Positions 47,001 to 54,209 of a stretch of DNA of 64,000 nt are shown here, one piece after another. The stretch is from Dermatemys mawii (lineage: Eukaryota > Chordata > Testudines > Dermatemydidae). The translations under genes and the position numbers were made by a program. The stretch is taken from assembly GCA_007922305.1 (NCBI GenBank), contig ML677358.1, positions 14,228,131 through 14,292,130 of the forward strand. Reading direction: 5' to 3'. The notes below the pieces were generated by a model. The model did not search any database, was not told the origin of the DNA, and worked only from the letters and a program-made list of their open reading frames with translations. Every line of letters starts with the position of its first letter. The stretch's first letter is position 1.

Positions 47001-47605
47001 TCCCTGGCAATTTCACTATCCTCCGGGCCAGGTTCCCCAGCGCGGTGGGAGAAATGGCAGTGCGGGGTGAGACAGAGGGGCTTTCCAAGGAGAGGCCAGT
47101 GCAGGGAACAGAGCTCAGAGGAGCAGCAAACCCTTGACTTCACACAGGTGATGCCTGGGGCACCTTTAGAGCTTCAGCTGCTTCATTTAGACTCAATTAC
47201 AGCGTCCCCTGTGAACTGGCTAGAAATGGTCTGGTGCCCCATGTGGTTACAGACCCTGTTGGTTCTCATGCTCTGACAGTAGCTGTGAGTGACTCTAGCT
47301 GGGCCAAAGCACTGGAAGCTGGGGCATTATCTAAGTCTTAGTGCCTGGCGGGTGCTTCTGTAACACCGCTGTTCATCTAATGTTTCCAACCACAGCGAAT
47401 CCAGCAAGCCAGCCGGCCGGCCATGGACTGGGGCCCTTCTCTGGAGGAGAACAGAACCGGCATGTACGTGACTACCTTGGCCGGCAGCCAGTCCCCCAAA
47501 CCCTTGATGGTCCACATGAGAAAATACGGGGGAATTACCAGCTATGAGAACACAGCCATCGAGGTGGACAGGGAGATCGAGGAAGAAGAGGAATCCATGA
47601 TGTGA
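22980..47605 (+). CDS. SLC6A7: SLC6A7, sodium-dependent L-proline transporter (whole gene, 14 exons)
   Basis: Encodes PROT, the high-affinity Na+/Cl- -coupled L-proline carrier of glutamatergic presynaptic terminals (SLC6 family). Fourteen coding exons join without a frame break into 636 residues, equal to mammalian PROT, and every intron is GT-AG. Visible features: TM1 with the signature [10 protein letters not shown] (56-65), TM2 (about 74-93), TM3 (about 121-146), extracellular loop 2 with the conserved cysteine pair C157/C166 and a sequon N182-I-T, TM4 (about 216-235), TM5 (about 243-262), TM6 with [10 protein letters not shown]7 (about 325-345), TM8 with GLDSQF at the exon 9/10 junction (the Na2-site region in SLC6 proteins), TM9-TM12, and a cytoplasmic tail ending EEEESMM. 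The assignment follows whole-protein resemblance to PROT rather than the glycine or GABA carriers, and the CDX1 neighbour. I see no truncation or missing key residue. Confidence 0.97.
25961..26215 (-). mobile_element. CR1 LINE 3' fragment
   Basis: Reverse copy of a common turtle CR1 3' end: 'gaacataagagcggccgtac' then 'ggtccatctagcccaggatc' and 'agagggaatgaacagaacaa'. The same subfamily appears forward at 35,091-35,290. Confidence 0.8.
26451..26560 (-). mobile_element. CR1 LINE 3' fragment (short)
   Basis: Reverse CR1 3' end signature 'gggaccactgtgatcttcta gcctgacctcctg', followed by a short decayed stretch. Confidence 0.6.
29250..29375. repeat. Degenerate TG/TATG simple repeat
   Basis: A long run of interrupted gtgtgtatgtgta-type sequence including catgcgtgtgtgtatgtg. 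It is low complexity and non-coding. Confidence 0.7.
29480..29671 (+). promoter_or_regulatory. SLC6A7: Possible alternative promoter / 5' non-coding exon of SLC6A7
   Basis: Two closely spaced palindromic motifs, CTCCATGGAAC (29,481-29,491) and GTCTCCATGGAAAC (29,500-29,513), resemble RFX X-box half-sites. They are followed by a purine-rich stretch and a good splice donor, gccag|gtgggt, at 29,671/29,672, about 590 bases before exon 2. A transcript starting here would splice to exon 2, where the first in-frame ATG is Met19. This is an inference without transcript evidence. Confidence 0.25.
30265..30448 (+). CDS. SLC6A7: SLC6A7 exon 2 (residues 12-73, TM1)
   Basis: Acceptor tcag, then [15 protein letters not shown]..., an acidic N-terminal tail and TM1 with the SLC6 signature [10 protein letters not shown] and NGGG. 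Donor gtacat. 184 bases, ending in phase 1 (GG|GA split). Confidence 0.97.
30449..32150 (+). other. SLC6A7: SLC6A7 intron 2
   Basis: A 1.7-kb phase-1 intron. It holds a forward CR1 3' end (30,724-30,823) and a small repeated 'gtctatgat' stretch (about 30,850-30,875). Nothing else is recognised. Confidence 0.9.
30724..30823 (+). mobile_element. CR1 LINE 3' end
   Basis: Forward copy: 'agcagggggttggactagat' followed by 'gaggtcccttccaactctga' and the short terminal repeats 'attctgtgattctatgg' typical of CR1 ends. Confidence 0.85.
32151..32282 (+). CDS. SLC6A7: SLC6A7 exon 3 (residues 73-117, TM2)
   Basis: After cccgacag it encodes [16 protein letters not shown]..., which is TM2, then ELSLGQFSS and [12 protein letters not shown]. 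Donor gtgcgt. 132 bases, phases 1/1. Confidence 0.97.
32712..32761. repeat. Exact 25-bp tandem duplication
   Basis: Two identical adjacent copies of a 25-base unit starting tgaatgcaacaag (32,712-32,736 and 32,737-32,761). No divergence, so the event is recent or it could be an assembly artefact. Confidence 0.95.
33991..34083. mobile_element. hAT-type MITE, GGGTGACCAG family (copy 2)
   Basis: 93 bp with perfect 12-bp terminal inverted repeats TAGGGTGACCAG / CTGGTCACCCTA. The perfect 8-bp target duplication gtagctaa occurs at 33,983-33,990 and 34,084-34,091. This copy proves the ends and the hAT-type 8-bp duplication of the family. It is internally shorter than the 125-bp copy at 9,176. Confidence 0.92.
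34169..34403 (+). CDS. SLC6A7: SLC6A7 exon 4 (residues 117-195, TM3 and loop 2)
   Basis: After cccttag it encodes TM3 ([20 protein letters not shown]) and extracellular loop 2 with C157 and C166, the conserved SLC6 disulfide pair, and a glycosylation sequon N182-I-T. Donor gtaaga. 235 bases, phases 1/2. Confidence 0.97.
35006..35033. repeat. (GT)n microsatellite
   Basis: About 14 GT units, interrupted by TT near the 3' side. Confidence 0.9.
35091..35290 (+). mobile_element. CR1 LINE 3' fragment
   Basis: Forward copy of the subfamily seen in reverse at 25,961: 'gtttgccagaagctgggaa', 'ggcactggtcactgtcggaa', 'tgggccagatggactcac' and 'gtatggccgttcttac'. Confidence 0.8.
35596..35734 (+). CDS. 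SLC6A7: SLC6A7 exon 5 (residues 195-241, TM4)
   Basis: After gtcctag it encodes [20 protein letters not shown] and TM4, ending GVKSSGK before gtaaga. 139 bases, phases 2/0. Confidence 0.97.
35735..36261 (+). other. SLC6A7: SLC6A7 intron 5
   Basis: A 527-base phase-0 intron. It contains the first copy (36,062-36,140) of a direct repeat whose second copy lies in intron 6. Confidence 0.9.
36062..36140. repeat. Direct repeat copy A, upstream of SLC6A7 exon 6
   Basis: A 78-79-base segment including 'gcccagatcataaacccaca' and 'gagataaagcag', matching 36,602-36,678 at about 88% (nine mismatches counted by eye). Both copies are in the same orientation. Confidence 0.85.
36262..36396 (+). CDS. SLC6A7: SLC6A7 exon 6 (residues 242-286, TM5)
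   Basis: After cttcccacag it encodes [20 protein letters not shown] (TM5), then loop 3 ending HLLSSK. Donor gtgaga. 135 bases, symmetric phase 0/0, so skipping it would keep the frame while removing one membrane segment. Confidence 0.97.
36397..36877 (+). other. SLC6A7: SLC6A7 intron 6
   Basis: A 481-base phase-0 intron. It contains the second copy (36,602-36,678) of the direct repeat that brackets exon 6, followed by a doubled gataaagcagac. Confidence 0.9.
36602..36678. repeat. Direct repeat copy B, downstream of SLC6A7 exon 6
   Basis: Second copy of the repeat at 36,062-36,140, same orientation, about 540 bases downstream. It may be one interspersed family inserted twice or a local duplication. 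The flanking sequence does not match. Confidence 0.85.
36878..36981 (+). CDS. SLC6A7: SLC6A7 exon 7 (residues 287-321, TM6)
   Basis: After ctccaag it encodes [20 protein letters not shown] (TM6, with the unwound glycine-rich substrate-site region of SLC6 proteins) and [12 protein letters not shown]. Donor gtgggt. 104 bases, ending in phase 2. Confidence 0.97.
36982..37501 (+). other. SLC6A7: SLC6A7 intron 7
   Basis: A 520-base phase-2 intron with no recognisable element. Confidence 0.9.
37502..37626 (+). CDS. SLC6A7: SLC6A7 exon 8 (residues 321-363, TM7)
   Basis: After cttctgcag it encodes [20 protein letters not shown] (TM7), [11 protein letters not shown] and the loop 4 start VAKAG. Donor gtcaga. 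125 bases, phases 2/1. Confidence 0.97.
37627..39858 (+). other. SLC6A7: SLC6A7 intron 8
   Basis: A 2.2-kb phase-1 intron. It contains a SINE/MIR-like fragment (37,845-37,985) and a G-run (38,800-38,812). Nothing else is recognised. Confidence 0.9.
37845..37985 (+). repeat. SINE/MIR-like fragment
   Basis: The signature 'ttagaacccaggtcttccg' and 'tgttatcctccatt' corresponds to the 3' half of the CORE/MIR-like family at 6,493. Diverged. Confidence 0.45.
39859..39971 (+). CDS. SLC6A7: SLC6A7 exon 9 (residues 363-400, TM8 start)
   Basis: After cccctag it encodes [19 protein letters not shown] and the first half of TM8, ending LTLGLDSQ. Asp398/Ser399 lie where SLC6 proteins form the second sodium site. 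Donor gtaagg. 113 bases, phases 1/0. Confidence 0.97.
40077..40208 (+). CDS. SLC6A7: SLC6A7 exon 10 (residues 401-444, TM8 end and TM9)
   Basis: After atctgcag it encodes [20 protein letters not shown], then TM9, ending LILTTE. Donor gtaggc. 132 bases, phase 0/0. The preceding intron 9 is only 105 bases (39,972-40,076). Confidence 0.97.
40209..40757 (+). other. SLC6A7: SLC6A7 intron 10
   Basis: A 549-base phase-0 intron with no recognisable element. Confidence 0.9.
40758..40857 (+). CDS. SLC6A7: SLC6A7 exon 11 (residues 445-478, TM10)
   Basis: After ctctccag it encodes [20 protein letters not shown] and the rest of TM10, ending TRVY plus a split Gly. Donor gtaagg. 100 bases, phases 0/1. Intron 11 (40,858-41,050) is short. 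Confidence 0.97.
41051..41151 (+). CDS. SLC6A7: SLC6A7 exon 12 (residues 478-511, TM11 start)
   Basis: After ctttctctag it encodes [20 protein letters not shown] and the first half of TM11, ending SPAMMM. Donor gtaact. 101 bases, phases 1/0. Confidence 0.97.
42190..42985 (+). mobile_element. Penelope-like element remnant (GIY-YIG end), interrupted
   Basis: Around 42,345-42,416 the + strand reads [19 protein letters not shown], the core of a GIY-YIG endonuclease domain (the V-Y-L-I and Y-V-G-E-T motifs) as found at the C-terminus of Penelope-like retroelements. An in-frame TGA follows at 42,417. A decayed SPVREHFSH segment comes next, then after the insertion [12 protein letters not shown] and LNSQL-like remnants. 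The 3' segment (42,884-42,985, 'ggaaagcttgtctctctcat ... ctaataaaagatattccctc') is a common sauropsid repeat tail. Clearly dead. Confidence 0.7.
42478..42570 (+). mobile_element. Short SINE-type insertion with 13-bp target duplication
   Basis: A roughly 93-bp segment (agtcctgtgacacc ... gactaacagacgtattgg ... aatgcccacttcgt), recognised from memory as a very common turtle repeat. It is inserted in the Penelope-like remnant. The 13-bp sequence cacttttctcaca occurs immediately before (42,465-42,477) and after it (42,571-42,583), a perfect duplication as made by target-primed reverse transcription. Confidence 0.85.
43304..43471 (+). CDS. SLC6A7: SLC6A7 exon 13 (residues 512-567, TM11 end and TM12)
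   Basis: After tgttgcag it encodes [20 protein letters not shown], then TM12 ([19 protein letters not shown]) and REEGTLWE. Donor gtaagt. 168 bases, phase 0/0. Confidence 0.97.
44571..45330 (-). mobile_element. CR1 LINE 3' part, longest copy in window
   Basis: About 760 bp in reverse. On the minus strand it encodes the decayed C-terminus of CR1 ORF2 ([18 protein letters not shown] and FLRTGWTNL), then the 3'UTR that ends at the 'catagaaacatagggctggaa' terminus near 44,571. The frame is broken and the element is 5'-truncated. Confidence 0.85.
46404..46417. repeat. C14 homopolymer
   Basis: An uninterrupted run of 14 C. Confidence 0.95.
47396..47605 (+). CDS. SLC6A7: SLC6A7 exon 14 (residues 568-636, C-terminal tail, stop)
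   Basis: After caaccacag it encodes [20 protein letters not shown] and the cytoplasmic tail ending [12 protein letters not shown] acidic residues, stop TGA (47,603-47,605). 69 codons plus stop. The tail is close to the mammalian one, with Tyr in place of the Phe I recall before ENTAIEVD. Confidence 0.97.
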   Translation, partial: RIQQASRPAMDWGPSLEENRTGMYVTTLAGSQSPKPLMVHMRKYGGITSYENTAIEVDREIEEEEESMM

Positions 47606-48962
47606 GGAGGTCACGAAGCCGGTGGGGAGCAGAGAATGGGGGACTGCACCCCTGAATTTGCACAGTTGCACTTAGGCACTTGGGGCCAGTTAACAGGCCT
47701 TTCTAGCAGCAGCTGCAAGCTGCTGACCTTCCAATATCCCACGGGACGCCCTGGCCTCTCCAGGAGAACTTGTGTTGCTGAGATTGTCGTTCAGTGTGGC
47801 AAGCTGTGTAATGAATGTGTGTGTTAGCTCGCCAGGGTCTGGGACCTGCTGCCCGGACCCTACCCTGCTTGAGCCCCGCCCCGCCCTGCTGGGGTGCCCT
47901 TCCCCCAGAGTTATGACTCATCGACTCCCGTGTAAAGACTGCGACACGCACCCACTTTGCACTCCTTTTGCACAGGCATCGGTGAGCAAGGCAGCGGAGA
48001 ACAAGGCTACTTGTTGTTGTTGTTTGTTGATTCTAATCCTGTTTAACTCCAATGACGCACGAACATTGTGGAGAAAGGATGTCTTTGTTAATCCCGCCCC
48101 ATCAGTGGAGGGGTGTGAGTGCCCGTGTGTCCCACCCTGGCTGGGATCCACCAGCAACACCAGGGAAGACCAGAGTGGCCATTCTTGATAAATAAGTCTA
48201 GAGAAAAGAAACCCCATGTTATAAAACAAGCCAACCTGCCCCATCCCAGGCCTTTCTGTGCACATCAGAGAAAGTCCTTTGCAGGTTGCTCTTAAGAGGT
48301 GCCATTTGAACCCTGGGCCCCTGTTCACACAGGTGAATTCAGAACCCCGGGGTGAGGCTGTGTCAGGTAAACCCCTCTGTGGACTGCAGCTGATGGTGGG
48401 CAGAGCCTCTGGCTGGCCCTGCTTGGCGCGATGGATGCGGGTTTTTCCCATTTGTTTGCAATGCAACGGGGTCGGCCGACTCACCCCGGGGTAAAGGATG
48501 CAGCAGGACCAACCAGGCGCTCTCTGGAATTGGCGCTCCGTTGTGCTGCGCTGACGACCCCGTGAATTATGAATGAGGAGCTATTGAAAGTGTTTCTAAA
48601 ATAACTTCACAGAAAGGAATGGAAAAAACCCTCTCTGCATGGGCTCTTTGCAAGATCCTGCTCGCTGAGCACAGAGACCCCATGCTGAGGGGCTGCTTCC
48701 AGCGTCTTCCCCAGGCAGATCGAGTCCCACTTCTTCTCCTCCAGTACCAGAGTCCACTCAAGGTGGGCCCAGAGCACCTTCCCTTGTAATCCCCGTTATT
48801 GAAGTTTGGGGTGGGAGGTGCCCGTTATCTCCCATGGTAATAGGAGAATCCTGGACTGGCAATCGGTGCTTGCATGACCTGGAATATAGCTCCAGGAATG
48901 TCCTGACTTGTCAACGTCTCCAGGACTTGCTCTCCCCGTATGGCCTGTTACAATTCCTGCAC

Positions 48963-49085
48963 TAGGGTGAGCAGTTAGCAAGTGTGAAAAATTGGGCTGG
49001 GGGTGGAGGGTAATAGGCGCCTATATAAAACAAAGCCCTGAATATCGGGGCTGTCCCTATAAAATCAGGTCTTCTGCTTACCCTA
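48963..49085. mobile_element. hAT-type MITE, GGGTGACCAG family (copy 3)
   Basis: 123 bp with diverged ends TAGGGTGAGCAG and CTTACCCTA. The 8-bp flanks tcctgcac and tgctactc match at only 5 of 8, so this copy is older. Confidence 0.7.
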
Positions 49086-49128
49086 TGCTACTCGCAGTGC
49101 TCCACACCTTCCTCTCCCAGTAGTCTGA

Positions 49129-49350
49129 GGGTCTGGCTGTGCGCTGTGGATGCATCTACACAGCCAAAAGCAATCCGTCAGTCTGTGGCAGTGAGTCTCA
49201 GAGCCCAATCCACTGACTTGGGCTTGCGGGGCGCTTGCTGCAGAGCTCAAAGGAGCAGTGTAGACATTCGGCTTCAGGCTCACACCTGGGATACGAGACC
49301 CTCTCCTGTCGCCAGGTTTCAGAGCCCAGGTTCAAGCCCATGCCCGAGCA
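49129..49350. repeat. Fold-back 'tctacac' repeat
   Basis: The ends contain ggatgcatctacacagcc and, at the far side in reverse, agcagtgtagctgctcggg. The interior has mirrored 'cagagccca' blocks. It is of the same kind as the better preserved element at 50,676. Boundaries are approximate. Confidence 0.45.
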
Positions 49351-49785
49351 GCTACACTGCTATGATTAGCCCACAGCTTGAATCCTGTGTCTATTGTCCT
49401 AGGCTCTTCGCTGGGTAGATGTAACCTAAGCCTGGGCTCTGACTCAGCTTTGAGCCCAAGTCCCACTTCTGTCCACATGTCCACACACAAATCAGTTTGA
49501 CCTGGGTCCTGGGACCCGAGTGGGTCAGAACCTGCGATCTGCTGGGATGTGGGTCCAAGCCCAGGCATTTTGCAGAGTGGCTGCAGGTCACACCGCAGAC
49601 GTGAGTCAGAAGGTCGGCATAGTGCAGCGTGGAAGCGTTTGCACGGCCACGAGACCCGGGGCCAACAGCTGTAAACCCAGGTTTACAATGCAGTGTGGGT
49701 GCTCCAAGGCGGGCTTGGGAACACCGAGTCCACAAGCCCAGGTCCACAGTACAGTGTGGGAATGTCCCACGTCCCGCTGGGGCTA

Positions 49786-50005
49786 CAATCACACATTAGC
49801 GCACACAGAGCTAGTGCGCTAAAAATAGCAGTGAGCTGCATGGCACGAGCAGTGGGAGGGGTTAGCCTCCCCACCGGTATGTGCCGAGGGTCTCCCACGG
49901 GGTTGTACTTGAGGCTGCTAGGCCTTCCCGCTGCTGCAGCTACACTGCTACCGTTAGCACACCAGCGTGATCAGAGCCGGCGTGGGCACGTCTCTCTGTG
50001 CTGGA
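49786..50005. repeat. Fold-back repeat with long inverted arms
   Basis: The arm 'aaaatagcagtgagctgc ... cgagcagtgggagg' near 49,820-49,860 pairs with the reverse complement of 49,925-49,965 (gtagcagtgtagctgcagca, gcgggaagg). The two arms form a hairpin of about 50 bases with mismatches. Confidence 0.6.
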
Positions 50006-50675
50006 CTTTGCCCGTCCTGCTCCAGCGTAGCTACACCCTCAGTGCTGGAGGTCAGGGAGTTCAATGGCTCCCGGTGGCATGATTCCAACTTTGAAAGCCC
50101 ACCCCGCAGGGTCCTGGCAACCAGGGTGTGTTTGTGCGGCCGTGTGTCAGCTGGTGCTGTTGTGTGTGGAGGGTGCAGGGCACCCTCAAGGAGCAGCCGT
50201 TCAATACCTAAGCTGCCCCTGTTGTGGTTTGTCGTGTACCCTGTATTTGCCTCCTGTGATGTGCATTCTCGAGTGTGCGTGTGTCGTTGGTGTAACATTG
50301 CAAACAAATGAAGACCCACCCTTCTGTATGTGCCGTTTTCACTGCACACTGGACTTGAAATGGGCTCCCCAGCTCGCTCATTCTAGTGCTATTAAAGCAC
50401 CAGTTGTGTAGCAGCTGAGATGCCACCTTGTGGTGGAGGAGGGTTATTTCCACTCTGAGCTGAGCAGTGTTTCAGATACAGCCCTGAAGGGCCAAAACTT
50501 CTCCCTTAACCTGAGCTCAAACCAACCTGAACACCGGCTCCAAACCTACCAGTTCCTTCCTAGAGCCACTGAGCCCAATGCATCATCTCCCATAACTACC
50601 CAGAGAGCTTCACCATGAAGGCCTTGGTTCATTGCTTTTCCTATTCATCATCCTCTGCACAGCCAGCTTCTGAGC

Positions 50676-50950
50676 GGGTACGGCTACACGGGTATATAAA
50701 ACCCCAGCTGGCCCAGCTCAGCTGACTTGAGCTCTTGGGGCCTTGGGCTGCAGGGCTGAAAAATCACTGTGTAGATGTTCACACTTGGGTGGGAGTCCAA
50801 ACTCTGGGACCCTACAAGGGGGACGGTCTCAGAGCTTGGGTTTCAACACGAGGCCAAATGTCTACACAGGAATTTGTAGCCCTGCCCCGTGAGACTGAGT
50901 CAGATGACCCAGACCTTTTATGGGTCTTTTATGCCAGTGTAGACGTACCC
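50676..50950. mobile_element. MITE with 20-bp terminal inverted repeats
   Basis: The left end GGGTACGGCTACACGGGTAT and the reverse complement of the right end GGGTACGTCTACACTGGCAT match at 17 of 20. The 275-bp interior is GC-rich and non-coding. No target duplication is recognisable. Confidence 0.7.
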
Positions 50951-52074
50951 AGAGAGACCAGAAGCAGACACACCAACATACCATCAGGAGGCTGTGCTTG
51001 GGGTTCTTTCCAGCTGGGAAGCACACAAAGCTGGACTTCTTCCTAGACACCCTGATTTCCAAGGCTGTCTTCGAGATGGATCAGAGCCAAATCCTGGCTC
51101 CAAACACCTCCAAACCCAGGGCTGAATTTTGCAAATAGCCCTTTATCATTACAGGGGCGGACAACCTCCAGGTCCCAACAACCTCCATATGGGCTTAAAG
51201 TCTCCGGCTAGACCTGGATTTTATGGTTTGAGCCTGTTTCTAGCTCCAATAGCTCAGCTCCATGTGTGTATCCAAATCAAACCTCCCCACTTCCTGAGGG
51301 CTATTGCATCCCCTGGAGCCCAGGGCAATCTGGCCTGGGTTTTGCAGGGCTGTATGTTCCCGAGATTTATCCTGGTCTGGGTTGGGTTTTGATTGTAGAT
51401 GTAAACAAAGTTTTGTGGTACCGTGTGTTTAGTGATAAACACAATCGTTATCACTGGTGGCTTTAAGAGAGTCGCCATGTTGCGGGCAGCTACTCTGTCC
51501 CATTGCACATGCAATGACCATGCTCACCAAAGCCCTGCAGACTTCCCGCCCGGGACCTTTGCCACGAAGAAGAAAAATACACAAGCAGCGGCCCCGGCAA
51601 TCCAGGAAAAGGCAGCGTCCTGTGAGGGAGGCAATTCGATGGGGATGGGCGAGGAGGCAGGGTTATGGCTGGGGAGATGGTCTAGAAAGGGCCAGTGCTC
51701 TCTGAGTGGCTGTGCCATCTTTTGCTCATGCACACGAGCCAGGTCCCAGCATGCCAACTGAGAGTCCTGTGAGCCAAGGAGCAGGCTGGTGGCCCTTCCT
51801 CAGCTAGGCCGGGCCTGCCTGGCAGTCCTGTCTCATCTCAGGTTCTTCCTGCGCTGAAGACCGGGAAGAGACAGACAGCCCTCTCTCCGCCACCCAGCCG
51901 TTCGCTGCCAAGGGAGAGCAGATAACTGACCCTTGCACCTCCTGGGGTCCCCTCTGCATCTCCCGCATGCCGCTACCTTCCTCAGTGCCACTGCAGACGC
52001 GTATTGGCGTGGGCAGGGCCGTGGCTGTACGCATGGGGGGACGGGGACGATGAGTGTAAATACGATTATGATGA

Positions 52075-52080
52075 AATAAA
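52075..52080 (+). terminator. Candidate polyadenylation signal (SLC6A7 or unknown transcript)
   Basis: AATAAA in the context gattatgatgaaataaagctc, preceded by an A/T-rich stretch (gtgtaaatacg). It looks like a true mRNA 3' end but lies about 4.5 kb after the SLC6A7 stop, so the link to that gene is only positional. Confidence 0.35.
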
Positions 52081-52844
52081 GCTCTTGCCTCCCTCTGGAG
52101 TCCCAGGTATCCCAGCACCTGCGGCTGGCGGCCGTTGAGCCCCGGTGACTGAGAGCGAGACATTCCCACGCTGGCTGGCTGCTCGGCCTCCTCCGTGTGC
52201 GCACGAGGCTGGGTTAACGGTGGGCTCAAGAGAGAGACGCAGCTATTCCCCCACTCAGAGCACTGGTTCCCCCCTTTATGGCTGGTGCCTAATGGAGGCA
52301 ACGCTGCTAATTGTTTCCTCTGTCGATAAGCCAGCTTCCCCAGCTCAGAGCCCAGGGAACAGGAACAGCTCTAATGGCTTTTGCTGTCCTAACAGCTCCT
52401 TCCTCCTCCCGCAGTGAATGTGGACAGCGGGAACTGTTCTACCCCAATGTCCCGAGCTCCCTTCTCCGCCCCGCCTGGTACCCAGAACGAGGGACTCAGA
52501 AAGGGCAGGGTAGCTCTGTGTCGGGGCCGTCCTGCCTCACTTTCCACCAGGTCACCACTTGCTTTCCTCGTGGGTCTAGCCACCCACACTCATTCCGTCT
52601 GATTCCCTTGCACAATCCTCCTCTCAGTGCCCAGAGACTGAGGGGCCCCAGCAGTGAGGGTCTCCCCTTCTCCCTCCTGCCTGATTCCGGCGGGCTGCTG
52701 CAACTCAGACACTGAGCTGGAGGGAGTAGCGCTGGCTTTGGCCAGACACAAGTGATGGGGCCCCACACTGGGGTAACTGGGTGAAATACCGTCCCCTGGA
52801 TATCCAGGAGGTCAGACTACAGGAGCTAATTCTTATTATTTGGG

Positions 52845-52930
52845 TTACCATAGGGCCTAAGAGCCCAGGTCACGGACCAGGACCCCGTCGCGCTAGGCCC
52901 TGCCCTGAGGCGCTGACAATCTAGGCATAA
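52845..52930 (+). repeat. SINE/CORE-like repeat fragment
   Basis: 'gggcctaagagcccaggtca' ... 'gctaggccctgccct' ... 'gacaatctaggcataa' matches the 5' part of the family at 6,493. Confidence 0.5.
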
Positions 52931-53344
52931 GCTTGATCCCTTCCAGCCTTCAACTCTAGAAATCAATGAATTTCCACTGAGTTGACTGGGATTTGAGGGG
53001 GCTCAGCTCCTCCCAGGATCAGGTCTCCAGCATGCAGCTTCCAGCCCTGGAGACTAAAATAGCATTAGCTCTGCTTAGGCTCTGGCTGGTATTTCTCCCA
53101 TTTCCTCTCCATTCAGACAGCTGGTCCCCTCACGGCCTACACTCTGCTCCTGCTCCCCCAGCCTCCCTTTGCATGCAGCAGCAAGAGAACCAGGCTGCGT
53201 TCACACTGATTGCTTCATGGAACATTGGCAACATCTCGGGCAAAGGAAATGGATGCTTCCTAGCCAGCTGCACATGTGGGGCTCAAGGCAGCGCAGTAAC
53301 AGAGGGCTGGAGATGCTGTTCTTCCAACGAGAGCTCTACCTTTG

Positions 53345-53456
53345 CTTAGACTGTCGGCTCTTCGGGGCAGGGACCCTGGTTGTGTTCTGGGTTTGTACAG
53401 CACCGTGGGCACTGGGGACCTGCTCTGCGTCTGAGGCTGCTGGATGCTATGGTAAC
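53345..53456 (-). repeat. SINE/CORE-like repeat fragment, reverse
   Basis: 'gactgtcggctcttcggggc' ... 'gggtttgtacagcaccgtgg' is the reverse of the same family. This explains an RE1/NRSE-like half-site (cagcacc) inside it. Confidence 0.5.
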
Positions 53457-54209
53457 GGACACAGGCGGGGATGAGAAAACATGACATTGAAATAAGAATT
53501 CAATCATCTCCTTTGTGTGTGGAGGGCCCGCCCGGTGGTAGCTACACACGAGCGCTGTCCTGTCTGCGCCAGGGTGGACCCTGGTGATCTTGTCAGGAGT
53601 CCCGAGGCTGGAGGCGAGTTGCCGCTATGCACGCCGGGGCTGCGGCCTTCAGAATTCCTGCCCAGCCTGCCTCCTCCCTGTGACATGAACTGGGCAACCT
53701 GCAGTATGATCCCTGCCTCCTGGCCGGCTGGAGGACAGCATCCGCTTGAACTCACAGCCGGTGGGTGGGACACCGGGGCGCAAACCTGCCAGCTGGTCTG
53801 TTGGAAGAGGGCTGTGGATGCTGAGGGGAAGGGGCTTGAGGAATAACACCCTCAGAGGACTGTGGCCTACTTAGCGTTTTACGTTGATGGCGGGGTGGTG
53901 CAGAGATTCCTACTCCGCTGTAGGGGGCACTGAATTGTGGGGCACGGTCTCCCCAGAAAGAGAGCGTCCCCCCCCACTCCTTGTGCCCTGGAAGAGGGAC
54001 GGATGCCTATATTTTGTGCATGAGCAACCTCCTCCTTTGCTGTGTCTCCCTTCCCCCTGCCCAGCACCAGCAGAGTTAATCATTAGCGGCCCACCATAAA
54101 GGGCTGGGTTATGGAAAGTTCCATTTCTGGCAGGGCCTAGGAAGGGGGAATGCAATAAAGATTTACGGCTGCAGCCAACGCCACGCTCTGACCTTGACAC
54201 TGTTTACCC

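Larger units (their letters stand above)
43472..47395 (+). other. SLC6A7: SLC6A7 intron 13
   Basis: The 3.9-kb last intron, phase 0. It contains a long reverse CR1 fragment (44,571-45,330) and a 14-C run (46,404-46,417). The rest is unremarkable. Confidence 0.9.
47606..52100 (+). other. SLC6A7: SLC6A7 3'UTR / 3' flank
   Basis: Non-coding. The region starts as plausible 3'UTR and holds a hAT MITE (48,963-49,085) and three fold-back repeats (about 49,129-49,350, 49,786-50,005 and 50,676-50,950). The first strong AATAAA is at 52,075, and a weaker AATAAG lies near 48,187. Where the transcript ends is open. Confidence 0.45.

Noticed and set aside
47918..48484. Open frame of 188 codons on the minus strand after SLC6A7
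   Set aside because: No domain or conserved motif, and it is antisense to the presumed SLC6A7 3'UTR.
53380..53420. RE1/NRSE (REST) site suggested by 'tacagcaccgtgg'
   Set aside because: Only the left half fits, and the segment belongs to a dispersed SINE/CORE-like repeat.
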